Part shown: positions 8,570-17,468 of the stretch, piece by piece
How the letters are laid out: every line of letters begins with the position of its first letter
Numbering within the stretch: the stretch's first letter is position 1
NCBI RefSeq assembly: GCF_023630205.1
Contig: NZ_JALPRR010000004.1
Coordinates: forward strand, 1 to 64,000
Length of the DNA: 64,000 nt
Reading direction: 5' to 3'
Source: Pontibacter ruber
GTDB taxonomy: Bacteria; Bacteroidota; Bacteroidia; Cytophagales; Hymenobacteraceae
Program-made: the position numbers and the translations under genes
The notes under the pieces: model-generated
The model's database searches: none
Seen by the model: the letters and a program-made list of their open reading frames with translations, nothing else
Told to the model about the DNA's origin: nothing

Positions 8570-9652
8570 ATGAATTACGATTTTATAGTGGTGGGGCATG
8601 GCCTGGCAGGGGCCATACTTGCTTATACCCTGCGCAAAAAAGGGCACCAGGTGCTGGTGATCGACGAACCCAAAGAGAACTCGGCCTCGAACGTGGCGGC
8701 CGGCCTGGTGAACCCGGTGGCGGGCAAACGTTTTGCCAAATCATGGCTGGCGGATGTGTTTCTGCCTTTTGCCGATCAGTTTTACCAGGAACTGGAGGAG
8801 CGTTTCGGGCAGCCACTTTTCTTCCACAAACCCATCTACAAAGTGTTCTCCTCGATAGAAGAGCAAAACAACTGGATGGCTAAAAGCGCCGGCGGCAACT
8901 GGAGCGAGTATATCAAGACCACTTATACGCAAAGCACCGGCGAGGAAAGTATAAACGATCCCTACGGCGGTATCGTGATAGACAAGGGCGGCTACCTGCT
9001 GGTGTCGGAAACGTTGCGGCTGCTGGCCGAAGAGCAACTGGCTAAAGGACAAATGCTGCCCGAGCGCTTCGACGTAGAGCAACTACAACTAACAGAACAG
9101 GGTGTAAAGTATAAAAACATAGAAGCCCGGCACCTGATCTTTTGCGAAGGTTACCAGGTGGTGCACAATCCATACTTCAAGTGGCTGCCGCTGCAGCCTA
9201 CCAAAGGCGAAGTGCTGGAGATACAGACACAGAATTTCGAGCCGGAACGTATCTATAACAAAGCCGTTTACGTTGTTCCGGTAGGTGGCGGCAGGTTTAA
9301 GATCGGTGCTACCTACAACTGGCGGCAAGCCGATGAAGTGCCAACGCCGGAAGGGCAGGAAGAACTGACAGAACGTTTTACCCAGATCACCACCCAACCT
9401 TATCGCGTCGTCAACCATTGGGCAGGTATACGGCCCGCTGTCCGCGACCGGCGCCCGCTGATCGGGCAGCACCCGGATTATCCGCAGCTCAGCGTTTTCA
9501 ACGGAATGGGCTCCAAAGGGGTATTGATGGCACCTTATCTGGCCCATTTGTATGCACAGGCGCTGGCAGGTGAGGCAGAATTGCTACCGGACGTACACAT
9601 TTCGCGGTATTTTTCGTTATATTACGACTACATAAAACACCAAAATCTCTAA
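8570..9652 (+). CDS. FAD-dependent oxidoreductase, DAO/glycine-oxidase type
   Basis: A 360-residue flavoprotein of the D-amino-acid oxidase fold. The dinucleotide-binding motif GHGLAG is at residues 9-14, preceded by the strand YDFIVV and followed by an acidic strand end near residue 33. Near the C-terminus, GIRPAVRDRRPLIG and FNGMGSKG fit the FAD-contact segments of the family. The substrate cannot be told from the sequence. It is the first gene of a rightward operon, 10 bases before the TolB-like gene. Confidence 0.85.
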   Translation: MNYDFIVVGHGLAGAILAYTLRKKGHQVLVIDEPKENSASNVAAGLVNPVAGKRFAKSWLADVFLPFADQFYQELEERFGQPLFFHKPIYKVFSSIEEQNNWMAKSAGGNWSEYIKTTYTQSTGEESINDPYGGIVIDKGGYLLVSETLRLLAEEQLAKGQMLPERFDVEQLQLTEQGVKYKNIEARHLIFCEGYQVVHNPYFKWLPLQPTKGEVLEIQTQNFEPERIYNKAVYVVPVGGGRFKIGATYNWRQADEVPTPEGQEELTERFTQITTQPYRVVNHWAGIRPAVRDRRPLIGQHPDYPQLSVFNGMGSKGVLMAPYLAHLYAQALAGEAELLPDVHISRYFSLYYDYIKHQNL

Positions 9653-9662
9653 CCCTGAGCGC

Positions 9663-12600
9663 ATGCGTTTATATAAAAGGTTATTGCTGCTGTTTGTCTT
9701 CTGCTTGCTGACGGGAAGCGCCCTGCAGGCACAGCCTAACCGCGAAGTATTTGGCAAGAGCCGTATACAGTACAAGAGCTTCGACTGGAAACTATACAGC
9801 ACCCAAAACTTTAACATCTACTTCTATGAAGGCGGCGAACAGGCTGCCCGAAACGCAGCAGATTATGCTGAGAAGGAGCTTAAACGCATCACCAGCCTCA
9901 TCGGCTACTACCCGTACTCCAAGGTTACCCTTATACTTTACAACGTGGCTGGTGACCTGAAGCAAAGCAACATCGGCCTCAACAGCGATCAGTACTCCAC
10001 CGGCGGCGAAACACTCTTCCTCAAGAACAAGATAGAACTGGCCTTCGACGGCACCCAGACAGACTTTAAGCGCGACATAAGTTACCAGATGACCCAGTTG
10101 CTGCTGAACGATATGATGTATGGCGGCAGTTTGAAGGAAGCCCTGCAGAGCAGCTACCTGCTGCGCCTGCCCGAGTGGTTTATCAGCGGCGTGGCTTCTT
10201 ATACGGCTGAAGGCTGGAGCATGCGCATGGACAATTATGTGCGCGACATGCTGCTGGAGAACAACGGCCTGCGCACCGAAAAGATCTTTGCCCGCAACCA
10301 GGAGCTGACAGGGCATTCTGTCTGGAATTACATTGCCGAGCGCTATGGCTATACTTCCATTCAGAACATCCTGAACCTGACCCGCATCACCCGCGATGTG
10401 GAGATCGGCATCACCAGCAGCCTGAACATCCCGTACAAGCGCTTCCTGCAGGACTGGCAAAATTATTACGTGCAGATCAACAGCCGCTCCGAAAACCCGC
10501 TGGTAGCGCTGCCAGCAGATAAGAAGCTGTTCGAAAAGAATAACAAAAACCTTCGCTACACAGAGCCTGTCCTGAACCCGGCGGGCACCCTGCTGGCGTA
10601 TGCCGAAAACGACCACGGCAGCTACAAGATCTTTGTGCAGGATGTGAAGACGAAGCGAAGACGCCTGGTATGGAAAGACGGGTATAAAACCACAGACCAG
10701 CAGGTAGATTACAGGTTACCGGTGCTGGCCTGGCGCTCCAATTCACAGCTTGGCTTTATAGAGTCACGCCGCGGACGTATGACGCTGCGCCAGGTAGAAG
10801 CGACCGACAGCCGCTCCCTGATCCCATACTTCGATGACTTGACTACGCCTGCCTCTGTATTGTCGCAGTTCTCGCAGGTGCGGGACATGAGCTATAGCGA
10901 AGACGGCGGTACGATGGTAGTGAGCGCTGTGCGGGGCGGGCAGTCTGACCTGTTTCTGCTGAGCGGTACCGGAAAGCTGCAACAGCAATTAACCAACGAT
11001 ATTTACGACGACATCAACCCTGTTTTCCTGAAGGGCAGCAACGACATTGCCTTCAGCTCCAACCGTTGGATTGATACCACAGGACTGGCACCGGAATCCT
11101 CTTTTGCCAATGTGGTAAACAACTACGATATTTTCCTGCTGCAGCGAAATGGTAAAGAAGTAAGCTTCCGGCAACTGACAACTTCTATTGCCAGCGAGTT
11201 GCGCCCGAGAGCCACGGAAGACGGCAACCTGGTGTACCTGGGAGAAGAAAGCGGAATCAGCAGCCTGTATCTGCTCGATCTTGCTTCAGGCAACAGCAGA
11301 CCGCTGACCAACTTCACCGAGAACATCGGCAACTATGATTTCCGTAGCACAACCAACACACTGGCCCTGACAGCAAGCGACCAGTCCCGCGAGTTTGTTT
11401 ACCTGCTGCCTGATTTTGCCGCTACTACCCTAGATAGCCTGCCGAAAACTTCGCGCCAGATCATCCTAGAAACACGCGCCCGTAACCCGGTTGCCTCCGG
11501 TACTGCCACCCGCAAACTTTTGGAAAGCGAAACCCAAAACAAACCGAAACGCGAAGGTGAAGTGAATATCGACAACTACGAGTTTGAAAGCGACCAGAAG
11601 GAAACACAAACACAGTCCAACACAATTGTAAAGCGCGCCGGTGCTGCCAGCGAAACGCGTGTACTCGGTCCGCTGGATTATGACATTCGCTTTAGTGTGC
11701 AGGAAATTATTACGTCTGTTTACTCCGATCCGCAACTGGGCTTTGGTATTGTGGCCGGCGTGAACATGACCGACCTGTTTGAAAATCATCGTATCGAGGG
11801 AAGTGCCTACATACGTACTGACCTGGAAACGAGCCGCCTCTTTGCCGAGTACATGAACCTAAAGAACCGCTTCGACATCGGCATACAGTACAGACGGGAT
11901 GTGATCGTGGGTTCTATAGAAGAGGTGCCGGGCTCTATTGTGCGTCTGGGCAAGCATGAGTTTTCGCCTACGCTGGTATACCCGCTTAGCCACAGCACCA
12001 GCATCCGTATGCAGCCGAAGTTTGTGAACACCCGCTTTACCTATGTCAGCCTGTTCCAGACGCCGGATAGTGTTACCAACTTCTGGGGGGGCAATGTGGA
12101 ACTGGTTTATGACAACTCAGTGGCTACCGGTGTAAATATGCTGGAGGGAACGCGTATGAAAGCAGGTATACTTTCCCTTAGAAGTTTTGGAAGCACCGCC
12201 GGTAATTTTGAGAAGTTCTATGTAGACCTGCGTCGCTACCAGAAGCTGCACCGCCAGATCGTGCTGGCAGCACGTATTGGCTATGGCGCTTTCTTCGGTA
12301 ATTCGCCTAAACGTTTCCGCATAGGCGGTATGGATAACTGGCTATTCTCTGACGAGGACGAGGATACAGAGCGCAACATGGTTGACGTGCGTTCTCCGGC
12401 TGACTTCTTTTACATAGAGTACGCTACTCCGCTGCGCGGCTTTAACTATAATGTGCGATCCGGTACAAAATACCTACTGGCAAATGCCGAATTGCGGGTG
12501 CCTATTGTGCAGTATATCTACAACGGCCCTATTCCGTCCGGCTTCTTCCGCAACCTGCAGCTGACCGCTTTTGCCGATGCCGGATCTGCTTACAGCGGCT

Positions 12601-12845
12601 CTAACCCGTTTACAGGCAATAACTCCATCAACACCCGTGTGATCGGGGGCAGAACAGACCAGACGCAGCAAGACCCTTTTGAAATAACGGTAATCAACTA
12701 CCGTAACCCGTTCCTGGTTGGGTATGGCTTTGGTGCCCGCTCCACGCTTTTTGGTGTGTACGGCAAGCTTGATATAGCCTGGAGCGAGGAAGACTACAGC
12801 AGCAACGGTCCAAAGTTCTACGTAACCTTAGGCTACGACTTTTAG
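9663..12845 (+). CDS. TolB-like beta-propeller protein with C-terminal outer-membrane barrel
   Basis: A 1060-residue exported protein (signal peptide ending ALQAQ, about residue 25). The first 250 residues resemble a gluzincin-type peptidase domain, but no HExxH is present and the usual W-x-x-EG motif reads LPEWFISGVASY. Next come WD40/TolB-like propeller blades (about 290-590, for example IAFSSNRW), a charged linker (about 620-660), and a C-terminal half rich in alternating strands that ends GYDF with a terminal Phe, as expected of an Omp85-type barrel. Bacteroidota proteins of this build are annotated as TolB-like; their function is unknown to me. Confidence 0.72.
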   Translation: MRLYKRLLLLFVFCLLTGSALQAQPNREVFGKSRIQYKSFDWKLYSTQNFNIYFYEGGEQAARNAADYAEKELKRITSLIGYYPYSKVTLILYNVAGDLKQSNIGLNSDQYSTGGETLFLKNKIELAFDGTQTDFKRDISYQMTQLLLNDMMYGGSLKEALQSSYLLRLPEWFISGVASYTAEGWSMRMDNYVRDMLLENNGLRTEKIFARNQELTGHSVWNYIAERYGYTSIQNILNLTRITRDVEIGITSSLNIPYKRFLQDWQNYYVQINSRSENPLVALPADKKLFEKNNKNLRYTEPVLNPAGTLLAYAENDHGSYKIFVQDVKTKRRRLVWKDGYKTTDQQVDYRLPVLAWRSNSQLGFIESRRGRMTLRQVEATDSRSLIPYFDDLTTPASVLSQFSQVRDMSYSEDGGTMVVSAVRGGQSDLFLLSGTGKLQQQLTNDIYDDINPVFLKGSNDIAFSSNRWIDTTGLAPESSFANVVNNYDIFLLQRNGKEVSFRQLTTSIASELRPRATEDGNLVYLGEESGISSLYLLDLASGNSRPLTNFTENIGNYDFRSTTNTLALTASDQSREFVYLLPDFAATTLDSLPKTSRQIILETRARNPVASGTATRKLLESETQNKPKREGEVNIDNYEFESDQKETQTQSNTIVKRAGAASETRVLGPLDYDIRFSVQEIITSVYSDPQLGFGIVAGVNMTDLFENHRIEGSAYIRTDLETSRLFAEYMNLKNRFDIGIQYRRDVIVGSIEEVPGSIVRLGKHEFSPTLVYPLSHSTSIRMQPKFVNTRFTYVSLFQTPDSVTNFWGGNVELVYDNSVATGVNMLEGTRMKAGILSLRSFGSTAGNFEKFYVDLRRYQKLHRQIVLAARIGYGAFFGNSPKRFRIGGMDNWLFSDEDEDTERNMVDVRSPADFFYIEYATPLRGFNYNVRSGTKYLLANAELRVPIVQYIYNGPIPSGFFRNLQLTAFADAGSAYSGSNPFTGNNSINTRVIGGRTDQTQQDPFEITVINYRNPFLVGYGFGARSTLFGVYGKLDIAWSEEDYSSNGPKFYVTLGYDF

Positions 12846-12854
12846 GCAAGCAGC

Positions 12855-14006
12855 ATGAACCGGAAAGGAAAACGCTTTGCCCTTGGCACAGTGCTGGTAT
12901 TTGGTTTGATGGCGGCCTGGCTGCACATGGCCGATAAGAACTACGTCTACAAAGCTCTCTACCACAACTTCGCCGATATCGACGACCACCTTATTTTCCA
13001 TCAGCGCAAAATAAAGGCGCCACCTGTACCCACGCCCTGGGCTATTTCGAGGCACTACAACAAGCTGCAGTTACCATCAGGGCTCATGCAGCTGCACCAG
13101 GAACTGGAGTCGGTGGCCTTTCTGGTGGTGCACCGCGATTCCATACTTCTGGAAAAGTATTGGGATGGCTATTCCGAAGAGTCGTTGAGCAACTCGTTTT
13201 CGATGGCGAAAAGCATCGTAAGTATACTTATTGGTGTTGCGATCAAAGAAGGCAAAATCAAAAGTGTGGACCAGCCGGTGGCCGATTTCCTGCCCTCTTT
13301 CCGGGAAGGGGACAAAGCCCGGATCACGATCAGGCACCTGCTCTGGATGAGCTCCGGCCTGAACTGGGACGAGTCGTATGCCAACCCGCTTTCCATGACC
13401 ACCGAAGCCTACTATGGCTCTAACCTGAAAAAAGTAATCGACAGGCTGGAGGCTGTGGAAGAGCCGGGAAAGGAATTCGAGTATAAAAGTGGTGATACCC
13501 AGGTGCTGGGTTTCGTGCTGGAGGCAGCTACCGGCACCACGCTGGCCAAGTATGCCGAAGAGAAACTGTGGCAGCCGATAGGGGCGGTGCACAATGCAGA
13601 GTGGAGCGTAGACCACCCGAGGGGAAACGAGAAAGCCTACTGCTGCTTTTTCTCCAATGCCCGCGACTTTGCCCGCATCGGGCAGTTATACCTGAACGAG
13701 GGTGTTTGGCAAGGCGATACCATTGTAGATCCGGACTATGTCAGGGCTTCCATTACGCCCAGCGGCTTACTGGATGCGCGTGACGGTAAGATAACCGATT
13801 TCTATGGCTACCAGTGGTGGCTCTTGCCCAACTACAAAGGCCAGAAGATCTTTTATGCCCGTGGTATACTTGGGCAGTACATTATAGTTATTCCGGAGAA
13901 AGAGCTGGTGATTGTGCGATTAGGCAAGCAGCGTGGCGAGCGGCAGGAAAACCACCCACGCGAAGTGCTGGCCATGATCGATGCGGTGAACCAAATGGTG
14001 AGATAG
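12855..14006 (+). CDS. Serine hydrolase of the class C beta-lactamase family
   Basis: A 383-residue enzyme with a single N-terminal membrane anchor or uncleaved signal (about 8-25). The SxxK motif is SMAK (116-119) and the second motif YxS is YKS (210-212). The third motif region reads RGILGQY near residue 336 in place of the usual HxG, similar to 6-aminohexanoate-dimer hydrolases and other esterase-like members. It therefore probably acts as an esterase or peptidase in the periplasm and not as a true beta-lactamase. It follows the TolB-like gene by 9 bases. Confidence 0.86.
   Translation: MNRKGKRFALGTVLVFGLMAAWLHMADKNYVYKALYHNFADIDDHLIFHQRKIKAPPVPTPWAISRHYNKLQLPSGLMQLHQELESVAFLVVHRDSILLEKYWDGYSEESLSNSFSMAKSIVSILIGVAIKEGKIKSVDQPVADFLPSFREGDKARITIRHLLWMSSGLNWDESYANPLSMTTEAYYGSNLKKVIDRLEAVEEPGKEFEYKSGDTQVLGFVLEAATGTTLAKYAEEKLWQPIGAVHNAEWSVDHPRGNEKAYCCFFSNARDFARIGQLYLNEGVWQGDTIVDPDYVRASITPSGLLDARDGKITDFYGYQWWLLPNYKGQKIFYARGILGQYIIVIPEKELVIVRLGKQRGERQENHPREVLAMIDAVNQMVR
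13220..13229. repeat. Palindromic double copy of the AAGTATA motif
   Basis: AAGTATACTT is AAGTATA overlapping its own complement. It lies inside the serine hydrolase coding sequence; a second example is at 21218-21227. Confidence 0.7.
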
Positions 14007-14009
14007 AAG

Positions 14010-14441
14010 ATGAAATTCAGCTATACTTTTCCAACCTTATTGTTCTTAGTATCTCTGACAAGCTGCAGCACCCAAAATAACAGCATATCTGCCAGACAGT
14101 ACTCAAAGAACTATGAAAGTGCCTTTGTGGAAGGCTTTAAAACGTTGAGTTTCTGTAAATGCCTGGACTACGGAAATAGTGGTAAACTGAACCTATCGGC
14201 AGAAGATGCCAGCTGTCGCTATCCTGATTATTTATATGGGGAAGCTAACATAATAGACAGCCTTGCACTGGCAGAAAGCAGAAGGATCGCGCTTGATGCG
14301 GCCGGCAGAGGAAAAGGACAAGTTGCCGAAGGTATGGAGGGGAAGAGAATAATAGGACAGTGTCTGGAATTCTACTCAGGAAAAGAACTGGAGGCATTTG
14401 CCAAATCGAGATACGAAGCAGACAGGAAAGTTAGAAAATAA
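14010..14441 (+). CDS. Small lipoprotein resembling Tai4 immunity proteins
   Basis: A 143-residue predicted lipoprotein: signal peptide with lipobox Leu-Thr-Ser-Cys (Cys19). The mature part has a helical pattern with paired Cys residues (FCKC, about 48-51) and a C-terminal block reading GQCLEFYSGKELEAFAK. From memory, this resembles Tai4, the periplasmic inhibitor of the Tae4 type VI amidase, whose end carries a similar CL-x-x-Y-x-SKEL block. No Tae4-like gene or other type VI gene is present here. It starts 3 bases after the serine hydrolase stop, so it is the last gene of that operon. Lipoprotein status is firm; the Tai4 relation is tentative. Confidence 0.6.
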   Translation: MKFSYTFPTLLFLVSLTSCSTQNNSISARQYSKNYESAFVEGFKTLSFCKCLDYGNSGKLNLSAEDASCRYPDYLYGEANIIDSLALAESRRIALDAAGRGKGQVAEGMEGKRIIGQCLEFYSGKELEAFAKSRYEADRKVRK

Positions 14442-14453
14442 CAACGATCCTAT

Positions 14454-14499
14454 AAAAGCAGAAGCCCCGCCTGTTATAACAGGCGGGGCTTCTGCTTTT
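14454..14499. terminator. Long bidirectional terminator
   Basis: An almost continuous palindrome with arms of more than 20 bases starts AAAAGCAGAAGC and ends GCTTCTGCTTTT. It ends the rightward operon finishing at 14441 and also faces the leftward purQ remnant. The A-run and T-run on either side make it work in both directions. Confidence 0.9.
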
Positions 14500-14543
14500 A
14501 TATAGAAATCTAAAATCTTGTGTCTAAGTTCTTGCGTCTGAAC

Positions 14544-14927
14544 CTACGCGTTTACCATCTCAAGTATAAACTCGAAAATAGCACGGCCATCGGTGTTGCC
14601 AAGTTCCGGGTCTACGGCACGCTCCGGGTGCGGCATTATGCCAGCCTCGGTCAAAATCTGGAAACCATTGCAGATACTCATCACATAGCCACCTCTGTTC
14701 GCATGCTGTATCACTTCCTGCATAATAGGCGAGAAGCAGGCAATTGCGCCGGAGCGCACGTAATCGCCATACGAAAAACCACTTGGCAACAAGACGAAAT
14801 CACAACCCTGCAGGTTGTGGTATTTGTGCTACAGCTTTACTACTTCCTGTTGCATACCAACGCTGAGGGCATCAACAAGGTCTTAGTCGCAGTTGGATTC
14901 CGGGAAAACGACTACACCAAATTACAT
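14544..14927 (-). pseudogene. purQ: purQ pseudogene (FGAM synthase glutaminase subunit), stops plus internal deletion
   Basis: Read on the minus strand from the ATG at 14927, one unbroken frame gives a recognisable PurQ. The N-terminus is FGVVVFPESNCD, then [20 protein letters not shown], the nucleophile-elbow segment [13 protein letters not shown], and the C-terminal [16 protein letters not shown]. There are three in-frame stops, at codons 2, 15 and 33, where family members have Lys, a polar residue and Trp. About 100 codons are missing between the TEAG segment and the PHPER segment; the join is in frame. Gly residues of the glutaminase site are changed (PG to PE, PGG to PSG, GIC to SIC). 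Most changes look like G:C to A:T transitions. An intact purQ or a large PurL should exist elsewhere if the strain makes purines. Confidence 0.92.
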
Positions 14928-15056
14928 ACTTCAAAGTCAAATAAAGATTGATAGAGCCGCACGTTTAAGTTCGCATTTACTAGCTTTCGGGCATGCTGGC
15001 ACTAAAATCTGAAGAATTATACTTAATTTGCCAAGGTACCATTGAATTAAAGTAAT

Positions 15057-15938
15057 ATGTTGCAGTCCATGACAGGCTATGGCAGTGCCCGCCTCGATGC
15101 CGACCAGTACAGTATCGTAGTAGAAATCCGTTCGCTTAACTCTAAAGGCATGGACCTGAGTGTCCGGGTGCCGCGTTTTCTGACGGATAAGGAGTATGAG
15201 ATCCGGAACCTGGTAACAAAGGCGCTGGTGCGTGGCAAAGTTAGTGTCTGCATAGATTACACTCGCAACAAAGCCCAGAAGGCAAAAAGCACGATCAACA
15301 ACGAGCTGCTGACGGCTTACTACAATGAGTTGAGCGCCGCTGCCAGCAAGCTGGGTGCCTCGCAGAACGAGCTTTTCCGCTTGGCGCTGCACATGCCCGA
15401 TGTGCTGCAACAGGACCAGGCAGAAGAGGAGAATGCCGATGCAGGTTGGGACGTGATCCAGCCACTTTTCCAGGAAGCACTCAGCAACATCAGTACGTTC
15501 AGGGCCGACGAGGGAAAAGCGTTGACTGCAGAGATCATGTCTTACATCGACCGTATCCGGATTTTATTGGCCGAGGTAGAAAAGCACGATCCGGTACGTA
15601 TGGAGCAGATCCGAAACCGCATAAAAGGCCACCTGACCGAAATAGCCAATGCCGAGTATTTCGACCAGAACCGTTTTGAGCAGGAAATGATCTATTACAT
15701 GGAGAAGCTTGACATTGCGGAAGAGAAAGTAAGATTGATAAACCACCTGCACTATTTTACCGAGACTGTATACTTGCCGGAGCCTACGGGCAAAAAGCTG
15801 GGCTTTATTTCGCAGGAGATCGGCCGCGAGATCAATACCATTGGTTCGAAGGCCAACGACGCCACCATCCAGCACCTGGTAGTGGAGATGAAAGAAGAGC
15901 TCGAGAAGATTAAAGAACAGATCAATAACATACTTTAG
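15057..15938 (+). CDS. yicC: YicC/YloC family endoribonuclease
   Basis: A 293-residue protein of the YicC/YloC family. The N-terminal MTGYGSA signature is at residues 5-11 and the conserved C-terminal stretch FISQEIGREINTIGSKANDA lies near 263-282. Family members cleave RNA and affect small-RNA stability. The ATG at 15057 is used, although the ATG four codons later gives the canonical MTGYG start. It stands alone between the purQ remnant and its own terminator. Confidence 0.93.
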   Translation: MLQSMTGYGSARLDADQYSIVVEIRSLNSKGMDLSVRVPRFLTDKEYEIRNLVTKALVRGKVSVCIDYTRNKAQKAKSTINNELLTAYYNELSAAASKLGASQNELFRLALHMPDVLQQDQAEEENADAGWDVIQPLFQEALSNISTFRADEGKALTAEIMSYIDRIRILLAEVEKHDPVRMEQIRNRIKGHLTEIANAEYFDQNRFEQEMIYYMEKLDIAEEKVRLINHLHYFTETVYLPEPTGKKLGFISQEIGREINTIGSKANDATIQHLVVEMKEELEKIKEQINNIL

Positions 15939-15957
15939 GGTATACCTCTTATCCTGA

Positions 15958-15997
15958 AACGCCTGCTACTACAACGATAGTAGCAGGCGTTTTTTTA
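15958..15997 (+). terminator. Terminator of yicC
   Basis: A 14-bp perfect stem (15958-15971 with 15978-15991), a 6-base loop and a run of T follow 19 bases after the yicC stop. Confidence 0.92.
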
Positions 15998-16436
15998 TGC
16001 CCGCTCCAGGCTGCAATCCTTTCAACGTATGCCTATGTTTTTCATACACATGACCTTACATTCAACTTTGCCTATGTTACAAAATGTACTTTTTTTACCT
16101 TCTTTTTGATCCATCCGGGAGCAGTTAATCAGCATAGCCTTCAAAATAGCCAGATGTGCGGCCTGGTATATAATGGCGATGTAATGTTACTTTATGTAGT
16201 ATTTATTCCTGTTTTTATAGGGGTTGAGTTTATACTTTAGTAACGTAATGTATTGCCTGTTAGGTGTTTTAACATTGATGATGCAGTAAGTTGACTTGAG
16301 TTAATAAATTGTATTATGCTGATGTTTAAACTTTGTTGTAGGAGGAGGTCAGGAACATCAGTTGGACGCAAAAGACAGGAGTTTGGAAAGTTTATTACCT
16401 TTTAAATATATGTCTAACTTAAACTTTAAAACACCT
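15998..16436. other. AT-rich gap upstream of the M57 protease gene
   Basis: These 439 bases carry no convincing gene. The last part (about 16310-16345) has a TTG followed by TAAACTTTG, one base longer than the Bacteroidota -7 box, which may serve as promoter for the protease. A GGAGGAGG purine run at about 16342 lies too far upstream to act as its ribosome-binding site. Confidence 0.45.
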
Positions 16437-17240
16437 ATGATTACAAATCGTTTACTCCTGTTTGCTGCCATGCTGGTAGTTGCATTCACAATGTTCTCCT
16501 GCCAGAAAGATGAGGCAGATACAGCTAAAACTGAGGTGTCTCAGTTAACGCTCAACAAAATTGCCGCGCTGGGCTTTAACAACCAGAACGTTCAGAAAAT
16601 TGCCGGTGGCTACCTTGTAGAAGGTGACATCGAACTGAGCGACAGCGACCTGAATGGCACACACCAGACAAGTGCTCTTCGCGTAGGCGAGTCGGAGCAG
16701 TACCGCACCACCAACCTGGTTAGCGTGGGCTCCGGCCGTACGATCAGAGTGGCTATCACTACCAGCTTGCCATCGTCTTATGTAACTGCTTTGGATGAGG
16801 CGATCCGTCGATACAACGCGGAGAACCTGTACATCAAGTTCCAGCGTGTGTCTTCTAATTACGAGATCCTTTTCTCGAAGGCTCCGACTGGTTCTTCTTA
16901 CCTGGCGTCTGCTGGTTTCCCATCAGGTGGTAACCCATACAACAGCGTAAAGGTAAACTCAGACTACCTGGGCTCAAGCCCTGGTACAAACTACCTGGCT
17001 ACCATCCTGGCGCACGAAATGGGTCACTGCATTGGCTTCCGTCATACTGACTACATGGACAGAAGCTATAGCTGCGGTGGTTCTTACTACAACGAAGGCG
17101 CTTCTAGTGTAGGTGCTATCCACATCCCTGGCACGCCAACAGGTGCAGATCCTAACTCCTGGATGCTTGCCTGTATCGGTTCTGGTGTGAACCGTTACTT
17201 CAACTCTAACGACAGAACAGCTCTTAACTACCTGTACTAG
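16437..17240 (+). CDS. Secreted M57-family zinc metalloprotease, lipoprotein
   Basis: A 267-residue lipoprotein: hydrophobic leader and Cys22 in Met-Phe-Ser-Cys. The zinc motif HEMGHCIGFRH is at residues 193-203 (HExxHxxGxxH), the metzincin-type arrangement of the dual-action HEIGH peptidases of family M57. It is followed by a Cys- and Tyr-rich region with CGGSYY. The frame extends upstream to a TTG at 16362 and an ATG at 16410, but the ATG at 16437 gives the best signal peptide. It probably acts at the cell surface; the substrate is unknown. Confidence 0.88.
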   Translation: MITNRLLLFAAMLVVAFTMFSCQKDEADTAKTEVSQLTLNKIAALGFNNQNVQKIAGGYLVEGDIELSDSDLNGTHQTSALRVGESEQYRTTNLVSVGSGRTIRVAITTSLPSSYVTALDEAIRRYNAENLYIKFQRVSSNYEILFSKAPTGSSYLASAGFPSGGNPYNSVKVNSDYLGSSPGTNYLATILAHEMGHCIGFRHTDYMDRSYSCGGSYYNEGASSVGAIHIPGTPTGADPNSWMLACIGSGVNRYFNSNDRTALNYLY

Positions 17241-17272
17241 GCCTTCTGCTCACCAGCATAATAAAGTTTAAT

Positions 17273-17310
17273 AGTATAGCTCCTGCCTCGGCGGGAGCTA
17301 TACTTTTTTA
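17273..17310 (+). terminator. Terminator of the M57 protease gene
   Basis: A 15-bp stem with one G-T pair (17273-17287 with 17290-17304), a two-base gap at the tip and a following T-run. The base of the stem contains the recurring TATACTT motif. Confidence 0.85.
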
Positions 17311-17468
17311 TACTTGGTGGTAGCGGCCGTCAGGAAGTATAAACTGGATAACACCGGAGCTTGAAGTATTATGAAATGCAGAAGTATGACTTGTGCTTAA
17401 ACCCGAGTTTATACTTTACAGGCTAGCTTTACTAAAGGTGTTATTCTTTGGGGTGAGTTACAAGAGAC

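Noticed and set aside
12855-14006. Considered as an antibiotic-resistance beta-lactamase
   Set aside because: The SxxK and YxS motifs fit, but the third motif and the membrane anchor fit esterase-like serine hydrolases better; no resistance claim is justified.
14520-14951. 143-codon plus-strand frame between the terminator and yicC
   Set aside because: It is the reverse strand of the purQ pseudogene, whose protein match is far stronger.
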